The position numbers and the translations under genes are program-made. Below are positions 1 to 9,774 of a stretch of DNA of 40,689 bases, in pieces; position 1 is the first letter of the stretch, and every line of letters begins with the position of its first letter. The stretch covers positions 1 to 40,689 of the forward strand of contig SXJR01000395.1 of the NCBI GenBank assembly GCA_005779305.1, given 5' to 3'. Below the pieces are notes generated by a model. The model was not told the origin of the DNA. It searched no databases and saw only the letters and a list, made by a program, of their open reading frames with translations. This DNA is from Myxococcales bacterium. Its GTDB lineage: Bacteria > Myxococcota_A > Polyangia > Haliangiales > Haliangiaceae.

Positions 1-501
<501 letters not shown>

Positions 502-570
502 GGCGACCTCGTGGGACGGGCGGGCGGAGGGAGACCGGTCAAGCTTGCCAGAAGCCAGGCGCGACGGCGC

Positions 571-584
571 GGGCCACGTGGCCC
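571..584. repeat. Perfect 14-base palindrome GGGCCACGTGGCCC
   Basis: A perfect dyad lies in the 130-base gap between the kinase stop and the TPR-protein start, both on the minus strand. It could be an operator for the TPR gene or part of a weak terminator for the kinase. No U-tract follows it on the minus strand. Function is unassigned. Confidence 0.35.
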
Positions 585-631
585 CCGTCGAGAGGCCTGT
601 GATCGACGTCGCGGGCAGCGGCATCGACACC

Positions 632-2764
<2,133 letters not shown>

Positions 2765-2789
2765 GTGGCGCCGAGTATAACGCGCTTCT

Positions 2790-2834
2790 CCCGCCCTTGC
2801 CCTCGCCCTTGCCGTCGCCCTTGCCCCTGCCCTT
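2790..2834. repeat. C-rich hexamer-like repeat, G-quadruplex-prone on minus strand
   Basis: The gap between the kinase start (2764) and the lipoprotein stop (2849) is filled by degenerate CCCTTG/CCCTCG-type hexamers. On the minus strand this gives several GGG runs spaced by three bases. The same kind of repeat occurs at 18867-18899 and 21333-21354. Confidence 0.6.
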
Positions 2835-2848
2835 CTACCTGCGGCAGA

Positions 2849-3589
2849 TCACGGCGCCGCACACCGCCCCGTCCCAGCCTCGGCATCCTTGGTATTGATC
2901 ACACATGCCTGCCCGGACGGGCACGGCGGCAGCTCGGGCCGGCCGCACTCCTCTCCAGGCGGCGGAACCGAGGGATCGCCGGCGAGCACGCACTGACCGC
3001 CTACACACCGCGCTTCCTCCCCCGGCGTGCACGTCGACACACCCGGGCACGACTCGTTGCCGGTGCAACCGAGGTCGTCGACGAACCCGTCGAGCATCCC
3101 GGCCGGCACCGCGGTGTCGCTGCCGCCGCGATCGCAGCCGCAGCAATCGGCAGGGGTGCGCACGCAGTCGGTATCGACCTGGCACACCGCCGCGGCGCCG
3201 CCTTTCGAACACGCGCACACCGTGCAACCGGCCGCGTCGACGACGAAGCCGGCCGAGCACGAGAGGTCGCAGGTCATCGGCGCGCACACCGCCACGCAGG
3301 TGCCGAGGTCGCAGCGCGCCTCGAGCGCCGGGCAGTCGTCCTGCATCGGGCACGACACCTGCTCGCAGGCGTCGGCCCAGCCGCTGCGGTCGTCGACCGC
3401 GTAGGTCGGACAGTCGCAGCACGACGGCCCGGCGAGCACGCAGTCGGTGTCCTCGAAGCAGTCACCGTCGCCGCGGGCGCCGCCGTCGTCGTCTGCCACA
3501 TCGGCGCCCTGCTCGCTGGCCGCGAACACGCACCCGGCCCACAGGGCCGCCAGGGCCATGATGGAGGTGGTGAGGGCGGCGCGAAACAT
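2849..3589 (-). CDS. Cys-rich lipoprotein with an antistasin-like segment
   Basis: A 246-residue exported protein. The N-terminus is a signal sequence ending in a lipobox (LWAGC, Cys20), so it should be lipid-anchored. The mature part carries more than 30 cysteines. Two arms share the pattern C-x3-TDCV...CC-x-C, followed by ...ARC-x2-G-x-C (about residues 44-105 and 135-200). Between them (about 103-128) is a C-x3-C-x2-GFVVDAAGC-x2-C-x-C run that fits the antistasin-like fold, a small disulfide-rich motif known from protease inhibitors. An acidic Asp/Gly stretch follows the lipobox. No catalytic motif is seen. The divergent neighbour begins at 3709, so the promoter must lie in 3590-3708. Surface or periplasmic binding or inhibition is an inference. 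An overlapping frame at 2835-3422 is a shadow, since this frame has the signal peptide and regular Cys spacing. Confidence 0.8.
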   Translation of the reverse strand: MFRAALTTSIMALAALWAGCVFAASEQGADVADDDGGARGDGDCFEDTDCVLAGPSCCDCPTYAVDDRSGWADACEQVSCPMQDDCPALEARCDLGTCVAVCAPMTCDLSCSAGFVVDAAGCTVCACSKGGAAAVCQVDTDCVRTPADCCGCDRGGSDTAVPAGMLDGFVDDLGCTGNESCPGVSTCTPGEEARCVGGQCVLAGDPSVPPPGEECGRPELPPCPSGQACVINTKDAEAGTGRCAAP

Positions 3590-3631
3590 CCGCCCTATCT
3601 CATCAAATCCTGTGCCGCGCGCAAGCCCCGA

Positions 3632-3681
3632 TGATCGCTCGGAGTGATCGTGGTTTTCTGATGGGTCTGCGAGAGCGATCA
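3632..3681. promoter_or_regulatory. Inverted repeat TGATCGCTC/GAGCGATCA in a divergent intergenic region
   Basis: Nine-base perfect arms at 3632-3640 and 3673-3681, with 32 bases between them, sit in the 119-base region between the divergent starts at 3589 and 3709. The placement fits a two-site operator looped by a dimeric regulator, perhaps the product of the plus-strand gene itself. The binding role is an inference. Confidence 0.4.
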
Positions 3682-3708
3682 GACCGATCCCGTAGCGTCG
3701 GCTCCGCC

Positions 3709-4347
3709 ATGGGTACCAAGATCATCACCAAGACCGACCGCGCGATGGAGGACCAGCTCCTGGCGGTCGCCAACGATCCCGAGCGCGCCGATACCCTGGC
3801 CAAGGCTCGCGCCTTCAAGCGCACCTGGCTCGAGCTCGCCGACGCGCTGGCCCGGGTGCAGAAGCAGGCCTCGTGGCAGCGCTGGGGCTTCACCGACTTC
3901 GAGGCCTACTGCCGCAAGGAGCTCCACCTGCGCGCCTCGACGGTGTCCAAGCTGCTCGGCAGCTTCCGCTTCCTGGAGTCGAGCGCGCCCAAGGTGCTCG
4001 AGCGCGCCCGCCGCGAGCCCAACGGGCCGGTGCCCAGCCTGTCGGCGGTGCAGTTCGTCGAGAAGGCCACCGAGCGCGGCGCCGCCGACGACGAGACCAT
4101 GGAGACCATCCGCCGCGTCGCCTTCGACGAGGGCGCCGATGCGCCGCACCTCAAGCGCACCTTCAAGGAGGCCGCCTTCCCCGAGGACAACGACGAGCGC
4201 GGCGAGCGCCTGCGCGGCCAGATCGCCGGCGCCGCCCGTCGCCTCTCGGCCCTCATCGCCGAGGAAGGCGCGCCCGTGAAGCGCGCCCTGGCCGTCCGGG
4301 TCGAGGAGACCATGGGCGACCTGCTGGCCGCGCTCGAAGAGAACTGA
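3709..4347 (+). CDS. Uncharacterised helical protein, possibly DNA-binding
   Basis: I do not recognise a named family. From ATG 3709 (MGTKIITKTD) it has 212 residues. The frame is open upstream to an ATG at 3631, but that extension is Arg-rich and would overlap the inverted repeat, so 3709 is preferred. The chain is almost entirely helical and charged. One segment (about residues 55-95; FTDFEAYCRKELHLRAST, then VSKLLGSFRFLE) resembles a helix-turn-helix of the kind seen in ParB- or plasmid-type regulators: a conserved aromatic patch, then a turn and a recognition-like helix. The C-terminal third is a Glu/Arg/Ala helix bundle. There is no signal peptide, membrane span or cofactor motif. It is divergent from the Cys-rich lipoprotein and convergent with the LysE exporter (10-base gap). 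A regulator role is tentative. Confidence 0.7.
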   Translation: MGTKIITKTDRAMEDQLLAVANDPERADTLAKARAFKRTWLELADALARVQKQASWQRWGFTDFEAYCRKELHLRASTVSKLLGSFRFLESSAPKVLERARREPNGPVPSLSAVQFVEKATERGAADDETMETIRRVAFDEGADAPHLKRTFKEAAFPEDNDERGERLRGQIAGAARRLSALIAEEGAPVKRALAVRVEETMGDLLAALEEN

Positions 4348-4357
4348 GCCGAGCCCG

Positions 4358-4990
4358 TCAGGCGCGGAAGAGGATGACGGCGCGGTACAGCGAGAACAAG
4401 CCGTAGCCGACCAGGGCGATGCCGACGACGCGGGCGATCCAGATCGCCTTGTCGCCCATCAAGCGTTTGCCCTTGTCGGCGACGTAGGCGACGAACGAGA
4501 ACCAGCAGAAGCTGCCGACGAACACACCCACGGCCGCGGCCAGGCCCTCCCAGGTCTCGATGTCCTCACCGACGTGCGAGCCCACCACCACCACCCAGGT
4601 GACGATGGCGGCGGGGTTGAGCACGATGAGGCCGAGCCCGACGGTGAAGCCGCTCCACACCTCTTTCCCGGGCGGTGACTGGTGTGGTGGCGAGGTCGGC
4701 GGTGGCGGCGGCTGGCTGCGGACGGTCAGGATGCCGTAGACCATCAGCACCAGTCCGGAGATGAGATAGAGGACCGGCTTCACCCCCGGCTGCGCGATCA
4801 CGTGGGGGCCGACGCCGAGCACGCCGATCAGCGCGAAGAAGAAGTCACCGACCGCGCCACCCAGCCCCACCGCCATGCCGCGCCGCAAGGTGTGCCGGTA
4901 CGCGCCGTCGATCACCGCGACATTCACCGGACCGATCGGAACCCCGGTGAGCGCACCGATGGCGACGCCGATGAGGAAGTACGTCAGCAC
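4358..4990 (-). CDS. LysE-family amino-acid/metabolite exporter
   Basis: A 210-residue inner-membrane protein beginning at GTG 4990 (VLTYFLIGVAIGALTG). The family hallmark near the N-terminus is present: a first helix ending in GVPIGPVNVAVID, followed by RRGMAVGLGGAVGDFFFA in helix 2. About five to six hydrophobic helices are visible. A Pro-rich cytoplasmic loop (SQPPPPPTSPPHQSPPG) lies near the middle. Length is typical of LysE/RhtB exporters, which extrude amino acids or homoserine-lactone-like compounds by proton antiport. The frame stays open far upstream on this strand, but that part overlaps the divergent hydrolase gene and has no membrane character, so the GTG is preferred. A short GGGGG lies 5-10 bases before it. 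The substrate cannot be told from the sequence. Confidence 0.85.
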   Translation of the reverse strand: MLTYFLIGVAIGALTGVPIGPVNVAVIDGAYRHTLRRGMAVGLGGAVGDFFFALIGVLGVGPHVIAQPGVKPVLYLISGLVLMVYGILTVRSQPPPPPTSPPHQSPPGKEVWSGFTVGLGLIVLNPAAIVTWVVVVGSHVGEDIETWEGLAAAVGVFVGSFCWFSFVAYVADKGKRLMGDKAIWIARVVGIALVGYGLFSLYRAVILFRA

Positions 4991-4999
4991 GAACCCCCG

Positions 5000-5009
5000 T
5001 GCTATAGCA
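5000..5009. promoter_or_regulatory. Perfect palindrome TGCTATAGCA between divergent starts
   Basis: A 10-base perfect dyad sits in the 24-base gap between the LysE-type gene (GTG 4990, minus) and the hydrolase gene (ATG 5015, plus). It contains TATAG, so it may act as a shared -10 or operator. The very short gap implies that at least one of the two genes has a short or absent leader. Confidence 0.4.
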
Positions 5010-5014
5010 GCCCG

Positions 5015-5800
5015 ATGGCGTCGGGTACCAGCCTCGGCGAGCCCGCAGAGCGTCCAGGAGTCACCTGGCTGGGCCATGCCTCCGCGCTGGTCGCCCTCGG
5101 GACACGCCGCGTGCTGGTCGATCCGCTGGGTCGCGACCGGGCCCGCGCCGCTGGCCCCGTCGACGCGGTGCTCATCACCCACAGCCACGTCGACCACCTG
5201 AACCGGTGGACGCTCAAGGCGGTCGATCGCGCCGCCCGGCTCATCGTGCCCCGCGGCGCCAGGGAGATCGTCGCCGATCTCGGATTCGTCTCCGTCACCG
5301 AGGTGGAGGCGGGCGATCACCTCGACCTCGACGGCCTCGACGTGGTCGCAGTGCCCACCCGCCACGATCAGGGACGCTGGCGCAAGGGCGACGGCCCCGC
5401 CTGCGCCGGCTACGTGCTCACGGCCGGCGGCCACGCCGTACACCACGCCGGCGACGTCGACTTCTCCGACCACACCATCTTCGACGACATCGGCAAGCGC
5501 TTCACCCTCGACGCCACGCTCCTGCCCATCGGCGGGATGCTACCGGTCTGGTACTACCGCTGGCGCAAGGACGCCGCCGACAAGGGCGTGCACATCGATC
5601 CCGACTGCGCCCTCGCCATCTACGAACGGCTGGGGGCGCGCGCGCTGGTGCCCGTGCACTGGGGCACCGTCAACCTGCGCCTGGGCCCGCCCAGCGGGCC
5701 GCGCCGGCGCCTCGAGCAGGTCGCCGCCGAGCGCAAGGTCGGCGGCGTACGCGTCCTCGCCCACGGCGAGCACCTCGCCCTGTCCGATCACCAGAAGTAG
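5015..5800 (+). CDS. Metallo-beta-lactamase-fold hydrolase (UlaG/NAPE-PLD-like)
   Basis: A 261-residue cytoplasmic protein from ATG 5015. It has the Zn-binding motif THSHVDH (about residues 54-60), an early WLGHAS strand, a VVAVPTRHDQGRW segment carrying the next ligand, HHAGDVDFSDH with the bridging Asp, and a late VPVHWG His. The order WLGHAS / HSHVDH / AGD / HWG is that of the beta-lactamase-like group containing UlaG lactonase and NAPE-hydrolysing phospholipase D homologues. The substrate (phosphodiester, lactone or N-acyl phospholipid) is not predictable here. The frame is open upstream to 4682, but that part is antisense to the LysE gene, and residues after 5015 start the fold directly. 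The 3' end overlaps the convergent 75-residue gene by 13 bases. Confidence 0.88.
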   Translation: MASGTSLGEPAERPGVTWLGHASALVALGTRRVLVDPLGRDRARAAGPVDAVLITHSHVDHLNRWTLKAVDRAARLIVPRGAREIVADLGFVSVTEVEAGDHLDLDGLDVVAVPTRHDQGRWRKGDGPACAGYVLTAGGHAVHHAGDVDFSDHTIFDDIGKRFTLDATLLPIGGMLPVWYYRWRKDAADKGVHIDPDCALAIYERLGARALVPVHWGTVNLRLGPPSGPRRRLEQVAAERKVGGVRVLAHGEHLALSDHQK

Positions 5801-6015
5801 TAGTTGAGCGAACCGAAGACGCCGGTGAGCCCGATCACGATCCCCATCGCGCTGCCGAACACGCGATCGCGCAGCGCGCGATCGCCGGTGTCCTTGCGGT
5901 AGGCGACGACCGCGCGACGCAAGCGCACGCTGTCGATGGCGGCCCAGTACCCGGCGACACCACCGGTCATGAGCGCGGCGAACAGCATCTGGCCGTCGTG
6001 GCTGACCAGGTTCAC
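5788..6015 (-). CDS. Small 75-residue membrane protein coupled to phosphatidyltransferase
   Basis: Begins at GTG 6015, whose TG forms part of the TGA stop of the upstream phosphatidyltransferase (GTGA overlap), a classic sign of translational coupling. The product has two hydrophobic segments (about residues 9-28 and 53-73), separated by a basic loop VRLRRAVVAYRKDTGDRALRD, and ends in NYYFW. This looks like a two-helix inner-membrane protein with the loop in the cytoplasm. I recognise no family. Given the coupling it may be a small partner or stabiliser of the phospholipid synthases. It is too short and featureless for a functional call. Confidence 0.65.
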   Translation of the reverse strand: MNLVSHDGQMLFAALMTGGVAGYWAAIDSVRLRRAVVAYRKDTGDRALRDRVFGSAMGIVIGLTGVFGSLNYYFW

Positions 6016-6608
6016 GGCGACACCTCGGCGGTCCGCTCCACGCGTCTCTCGCCCGAGGCCGGCAGATCGTCGTGGACCCGCGGCGCCGCCGGCGGCACCG
6101 GATCGATCACCATGCGCTTGGCGTCGTGGACCACGACCAGCGCGAGCATCCCGGTGAAGGTCCAGAAGAAGAACTCGACCTGGAAGCCCAGCGTGCCGAA
6201 GCCGCCGAGGTAGGCAGCGAAGGCGACCAGCCGCTCCATGGCGTGGCTCTGGTAGTTGGTGGTCCGCCCGGCGCGTCGCGCGTAGATCCACCGGAATCCG
6301 GCGTTCATCAGGCCCAGCACCATGATGAGCACCACCGCCAGCCAGGGCACGAGGCCGTACGCGGTCAAGACGATGATGGCGAAGCCGTAACAGATGCCAT
6401 CGGCGAGCGCGTCGAAGACCTCGCCGAACGTGGTCTGGCACTTGAAGAGCCGGGCCACCGCGCCGTCGAACAGGTCGAGCACGCCGCACAGGAGCAGGAG
6501 CAGGCACGCGACCTGGTAGTGGCCTTGATCCACCGCCCACACGTACGGGGGCAGGGTCAGGAACCGCGATGCGGTGACCGCATTGGCCGGGTTCAGGTTC
6601 GACGCCAT
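6012..6608 (-). CDS. CDP-alcohol phosphatidyltransferase (PssA-like), second copy
   Basis: A 198-residue integral membrane enzyme from ATG 6608 (MASNLNPANAVTASR). The family signature DG-x2-AR-x8-G-x3-D-x3-D is complete: Asp48, Gly49, Ala52-Arg53, Gly62, Asp66 and Asp70. These residues bind CDP-diacylglycerol and two metal ions. About six hydrophobic helices follow. The N-terminal NPANAVTASRFLTL resembles the opening of PgsA/PssA enzymes. The loop after helix 4 (ARRAGRTTNYQSHAMERLV) resembles class II phosphatidylserine synthases, so PssA is slightly more likely than PgsA. The frame stays open upstream into the neighbouring gene, but this Met starts the recognisable fold. It follows the other synthase after 14 bases and overlaps the small membrane gene. 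Confidence 0.9.
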   Translation of the reverse strand: MASNLNPANAVTASRFLTLPPYVWAVDQGHYQVACLLLLLCGVLDLFDGAVARLFKCQTTFGEVFDALADGICYGFAIIVLTAYGLVPWLAVVLIMVLGLMNAGFRWIYARRAGRTTNYQSHAMERLVAFAAYLGGFGTLGFQVEFFFWTFTGMLALVVVHDAKRMVIDPVPPAAPRVHDDLPASGERRVERTAEVSP

Positions 6609-6622
6609 GGCTCGTCCGGAAG

Positions 6623-7336
6623 CTAGCGCGCTTCGCCCGCCGGTGCGGTGCTCTGGTCCGACTCGGCCTCGGGCTCGGGCAGCTGGCGTCCGGCCGGATC
6701 GACGAACCGGTACCGCTTCCACGCGAACCAGATGCGCTGGAACAGGGACACGTGCGACATGATGGCCACCGCCCACGCGCCGGCCAGCATCGGCCGCGGA
6801 TCGTGGAGCAGCGCCGTGAACAGGACGCCGGCACCGAAGTAGATGATGAACTCGGCCGAGCCGAACAGGCCGACCACGTCGACCGGGTGGCCGATCTTGC
6901 CCTTCTCGCGCCACACGTCCTGCTGCGACTCGGCGTAGATCGACAGCTTGATGATGACGTTGGTGAGAGCGCCGGTGATGCCCACGCCCATGACGATGAG
7001 GGCGTGGGGGTAGTCGTACGAGATGTTGACGCAGCCACCGGCGTACATGATGCCGAGCGTCCAGCGGTCGCAGACGTCGTCCATGACGGCGCCGAACGTG
7101 GACCGCTGGTTACGAGTACGGGCCACGAAGCCGTCGATGTGATCGACCAGGCCGCGCAGGAGCAGGAGCGCCAGGCCGACCCACCAGTAGCCGTAGAAGA
7201 AGACCACGCCACCGACCAGCCCCAGCACCGCCCCGATCATCGTCCACTGGTTGGCGTGAATCGGCAGATGCCCGATCGCCGTGAGCACCGGATGAAGGAT
7301 CTTGTCGAGGTACTTGCGGACGACGAAGAGGTTCAT
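6623..7336 (-). CDS. CDP-alcohol phosphatidyltransferase, first copy
   Basis: A 237-residue membrane enzyme from ATG 7336. The signature DG-x2-AR-x8-G-x3-D-x3-D is intact (Asp68, Gly69, Ala72-Arg73, Gly82, Asp86, Asp90). Before it stands a short N-terminal amphipathic stretch (VRKYLDKILHPVLTAIGHLP) and HANQWTMIGAVLGL. It differs clearly from the adjacent second copy: longer, with a QQDVWREKGKIGHP cytoplasmic loop and a polar tail, so it is not a recent duplicate. It is likely to attach a different alcohol (inositol phosphate, glycerol phosphate or serine) to CDP-diacylglycerol; which one cannot be read from sequence. It lies 28 bases after the aminotransferase gene on the same strand and probably forms an operon with the next two genes. 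Confidence 0.9.
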   Translation of the reverse strand: MNLFVVRKYLDKILHPVLTAIGHLPIHANQWTMIGAVLGLVGGVVFFYGYWWVGLALLLLRGLVDHIDGFVARTRNQRSTFGAVMDDVCDRWTLGIMYAGGCVNISYDYPHALIVMGVGITGALTNVIIKLSIYAESQQDVWREKGKIGHPVDVVGLFGSAEFIIYFGAGVLFTALLHDPRPMLAGAWAVAIMSHVSLFQRIWFAWKRYRFVDPAGRQLPEPEAESDQSTAPAGEAR

Positions 7337-7364
7337 GGCGGCCTACAGGCGGGCGGGCCGGAAC

Positions 7365-8705
7365 TTACACCGAGTGGCGGACCGCCGCGAGAACCTTCCG
7401 CAAGGCCGCGACGAAGGTGTCGATCTGCGCCGAGGTGATGGTCAGGGGCGGCTGCAACCTCAGTACGTTGCCGTACAGGCCGCTGACCGTGATCAGCATG
7501 CCCTCGGCGTGCAGGGCGTCCTTGATGGCCGCGATCTGCTTCTTGCCCAGAACGTCCTTGGTGTCGCGGTTGGCGACCAGCTCGACGCCGCCGAGCAGGC
7601 CGGTGAAACGAACGTCGCCGATCCACGGGTCCTGGAGCGCCCAGGCCGCCTGCGTGAAGTACTCGCCCATCGCGCGGGCGTTCTCGATCAGGCGCTCGTC
7701 GACCAGGGTCTCGATCATGGCCAGGCCGGCCGCAGCCGAGACCGCGTTGCCGCCCGAGGTCGGGGTGGTGCCGCCGAAGAACTTGGCGACGACGTCCTTG
7801 CCGGCGCAGGTCATGGCCAGCGAGCCGACGCCGCCGGACAGGCCCTTGCCGCCGGTCACGATCTCGGGCTCGAGGCCGTAGTGCTCGAGCGCGAACATCG
7901 TGCCGGTGCGGCCGAGGCCGGTCTGGACCTCGTCGATGATGAGGAGCAGATCGTGCTTCTTGCGGATCGCGTCGAGCCGCACCCACCACTTCTCGGGCGG
8001 GGCCAGGCCGCCGACCGACTGGATCGGCTCGGCCAGGAGCGCCGCGGTCGGGCGCGCCTTGATCTTCTCCTCGACGCCGTCGAGGCACTCGGTGGCGCAG
8101 GATTCGGGGCGCTTGCCCTTGGGGCAGCGGTAGCAGTACGCGTTGGGGATCGTGTAGGTCTCGTTGCCGAGCGGCTTACCCGCGCTCTCGCGGTACTTCT
8201 CGCTGGCGGTGACCTCGAGGGAACCCAGGGTCAGGCCGTGGTAGGCGTTCTCGAGGTACGCGATGTCCTTCTTGCCGGTGGCCTGGCGCGCCATCTTGAG
8301 CGCGAACTCGTTGGCCTCGGAGCCGCCGGTCGAGAAGAAGGCCTGGTCGATGCTCCTGGGCAGGAGCTTGATCAGCCGCTCGGCCAGCCGGACCGCAGCG
8401 ACCGTGCCGTGTTTGCCCGAGACCTGCAGCACCGTGTGGAGTTGCTCGGTCGCGGCCTCCACGATGCGGGGGTGGCAGTGGCCGGCGTTGTTGACGAAGT
8501 AGCCGGCGGTGAGATCCAGGTAGTCCTTGCCGTGGACATCGGTGACGACGCAGCCCTTGGCGCGCGCCACGATGACCGGCTCGCCGGCCGGATGGGTCCA
8601 CGGCCGCATGACGTACTGCTCGTCTTTGTTGACGAGCTCGTCCGCTTCTTCGGCGCTGAACGGAGAGTTGCTAGCTGGGCTCACGGGGCGAAGCTTGTAG
8701 CGCAT
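7365..8705 (-). CDS. Class III PLP-dependent aminotransferase
   Basis: A 446-residue enzyme of the ornithine/GABA/AGXT2-like aminotransferase group. Features in order: substrate-side DLTAGYFVNNAGHCHPRI, the PLP phosphate-binding STGGSEANE, the AYHGLTLGS loop, the cofactor-ring Asp in IIDEVQTGLGRTG, and the Schiff-base Lys in TGGKGLSGG (about residue 279). A Cys-containing insert (CYRCPKGKRPESCATECLD), with five cysteines between the AYHG loop and the EPIQ strand, is known in a subset of this family and might bind a metal or form disulfides. It would transfer amino groups between an omega-amino or alpha-amino acid and a keto acid; the substrate is undefined. A dyad-symmetric element lies 11-34 bases before the start. 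Phosphatidyltransferase genes follow closely downstream. Confidence 0.92.
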   Translation of the reverse strand: MRYKLRPVSPASNSPFSAEEADELVNKDEQYVMRPWTHPAGEPVIVARAKGCVVTDVHGKDYLDLTAGYFVNNAGHCHPRIVEAATEQLHTVLQVSGKHGTVAAVRLAERLIKLLPRSIDQAFFSTGGSEANEFALKMARQATGKKDIAYLENAYHGLTLGSLEVTASEKYRESAGKPLGNETYTIPNAYCYRCPKGKRPESCATECLDGVEEKIKARPTAALLAEPIQSVGGLAPPEKWWVRLDAIRKKHDLLLIIDEVQTGLGRTGTMFALEHYGLEPEIVTGGKGLSGGVGSLAMTCAGKDVVAKFFGGTTPTSGGNAVSAAAGLAMIETLVDERLIENARAMGEYFTQAAWALQDPWIGDVRFTGLLGGVELVANRDTKDVLGKKQIAAIKDALHAEGMLITVSGLYGNVLRLQPPLTITSAQIDTFVAALRKVLAAVRHSV

Positions 8706-8715
8706 TGGTCAAACC

Positions 8716-8739
8716 GTTGTCACGTTCAATAGTTACAAC
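8716..8739 (-). promoter_or_regulatory. Dyad-symmetric operator-like site upstream of aminotransferase
   Basis: The plus strand reads GTTGTcAC-N8-GTtACAAC, a 24-base imperfect palindrome in a short AT-richer patch. It ends 11 bases before the aminotransferase ATG at 8705. The symmetry and the position, where a promoter would lie, suggest a repressor site, for example for a GntR/MocR- or LysR-type regulator responding to the amino substrate. No matching regulator gene is adjacent. Confidence 0.45.
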
Positions 8740-8799
8740 CAGCGACCTAACGCGATGCTCACGAACGGCAAAGGCCAGGTGCCAGGTTTTCGACACTGA

Positions 8800-8817
8800 C
8801 GCGACGACGTCGTCGCG
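8800..8817. repeat. Perfect 18-base palindrome after the phosphoesterase gene
   Basis: CGCGACGACGTCGTCGCG begins three bases beyond the stop of the minus-strand phosphoesterase. It can form a strong cruciform or RNA hairpin and may end that transcript. No U-tract follows, so it is only a possible terminator or processing site. Confidence 0.4.
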
Positions 8818-8820
8818 CTC

Positions 8821-9735
8821 TCAAGCACTTGCGGCGCTTGCCGCCGGCTCGTGGTCATCTCGTTCGAACGACCTGCGATCCCGGTGCCACACACGCAGGT
8901 GGTGCGAGATCACCTGGTCGCCCTCGATCTCGAACACGCGGTAGCGGGCGGTCTTCTCGGGCTTGCCGGCCTCGTACGTGCCGGACGGAACACCGAGGAC
9001 CTCCACGACTCCCGACGGTATCGGCAGGCGTTCGCGCAGATCGCGGTGCTCGTGACCATGCACCACGACGGCGGCGCCATGCTGGGCGATCACCTGCGCG
9101 AACGCGTCGTGATCCTTGAGTCCCCGAATGCGGCTCGTCGCCCGGCGACCTGCTGGGGGGTGGTGGATCGCCACCACCCTCGCCTTGCCGGCGAGGCGCG
9201 GATCGGAAAGGGCCTGGCCGAGCCGCTTCAGCTGACCTTCGCCGCAGCGGCCGTAGGCCGTGAACCACGGGGTCTGGAAGCTGGTGGAGAGGCCGATGAT
9301 CGCGGTCGGTCCACGCACCCGGACGATGGGCCAAGGCGATGGATCGCCGTCATCCCAGGCCCAGCCCGGATCGGTCGTGGCGTAGTCGGCGAAGACGGTC
9401 GCGAAGTGGACGCGGCCCTCGTCGACATACGCGTCGTGGTTGCCGGGCAGCACGGTCACCCCGCCCGGGCCGTGGGTGAGCTGGTCGAAGCGCACGCGGG
9501 CGAAGCGAAACTCCTGTTCGAACGCCAGGTTGGTAACGTCGCCCGTGCAAAGCACGTGATCGACGCCCACCGCGTTGAGATCCGCGACCATGTCCTCGAA
9601 CGCTTCGGTGTGGTAGTGGCGCCCGCGGTTGGTCAGGAGGTTCACTCCGCCGATCCAGCGCTTGTTGGCGAAGTCGAGCTTGCGCACGCCGTCGAGCGAC
9701 AGGAGGTGCAGGTCCGAACAATGGGCGAGGCGCAC
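8821..9735 (-). CDS. Calcineurin-like metallophosphoesterase
   Basis: A 304-residue protein from GTG 9735 (VRLAHCSDLHLLSL). All five dinuclear-metal motifs are present: D-x-H (Asp8/His10), GD in CTGDVTN (Asp66), GNHD (99-101), the H in AIHHP, and GHEH near residue 255. The arrangement is that of class III cyclic-nucleotide phosphodiesterase and Icc/CpdA-like enzymes. The substrate could equally be another phosphodiester, such as a nucleotide or lipid (LpxH-like). The segment GPTAIIGLSTSFQTPWF matches the central strand that usually reads IGLDS in this group. No signal peptide, so cytoplasmic. It is divergent from the MEMO gene with 39 bases between starts, and lies upstream of the aminotransferase on the same strand (115-base gap). 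An upstream TTG is an alternative start. Confidence 0.88.
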   Translation of the reverse strand: MRLAHCSDLHLLSLDGVRKLDFANKRWIGGVNLLTNRGRHYHTEAFEDMVADLNAVGVDHVLCTGDVTNLAFEQEFRFARVRFDQLTHGPGGVTVLPGNHDAYVDEGRVHFATVFADYATTDPGWAWDDGDPSPWPIVRVRGPTAIIGLSTSFQTPWFTAYGRCGEGQLKRLGQALSDPRLAGKARVVAIHHPPAGRRATSRIRGLKDHDAFAQVIAQHGAAVVVHGHEHRDLRERLPIPSGVVEVLGVPSGTYEAGKPEKTARYRVFEIEGDQVISHHLRVWHRDRRSFERDDHEPAASAASA

Positions 9736-9774
9736 GCGCTGGCACTCTAGCAAGGAAGCTGAAATCGGCGCACG

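Noticed and set aside
2835..3422. Alternative minus-strand frame over the Cys-rich lipoprotein
   Set aside because: It lacks a signal peptide and regular Cys spacing; the other frame has a lipobox and repeated disulfide-type motifs.
4682..5014. N-terminal extension of the MBL-fold hydrolase
   Set aside because: It is antisense to the LysE exporter and adds only charged, non-family sequence.
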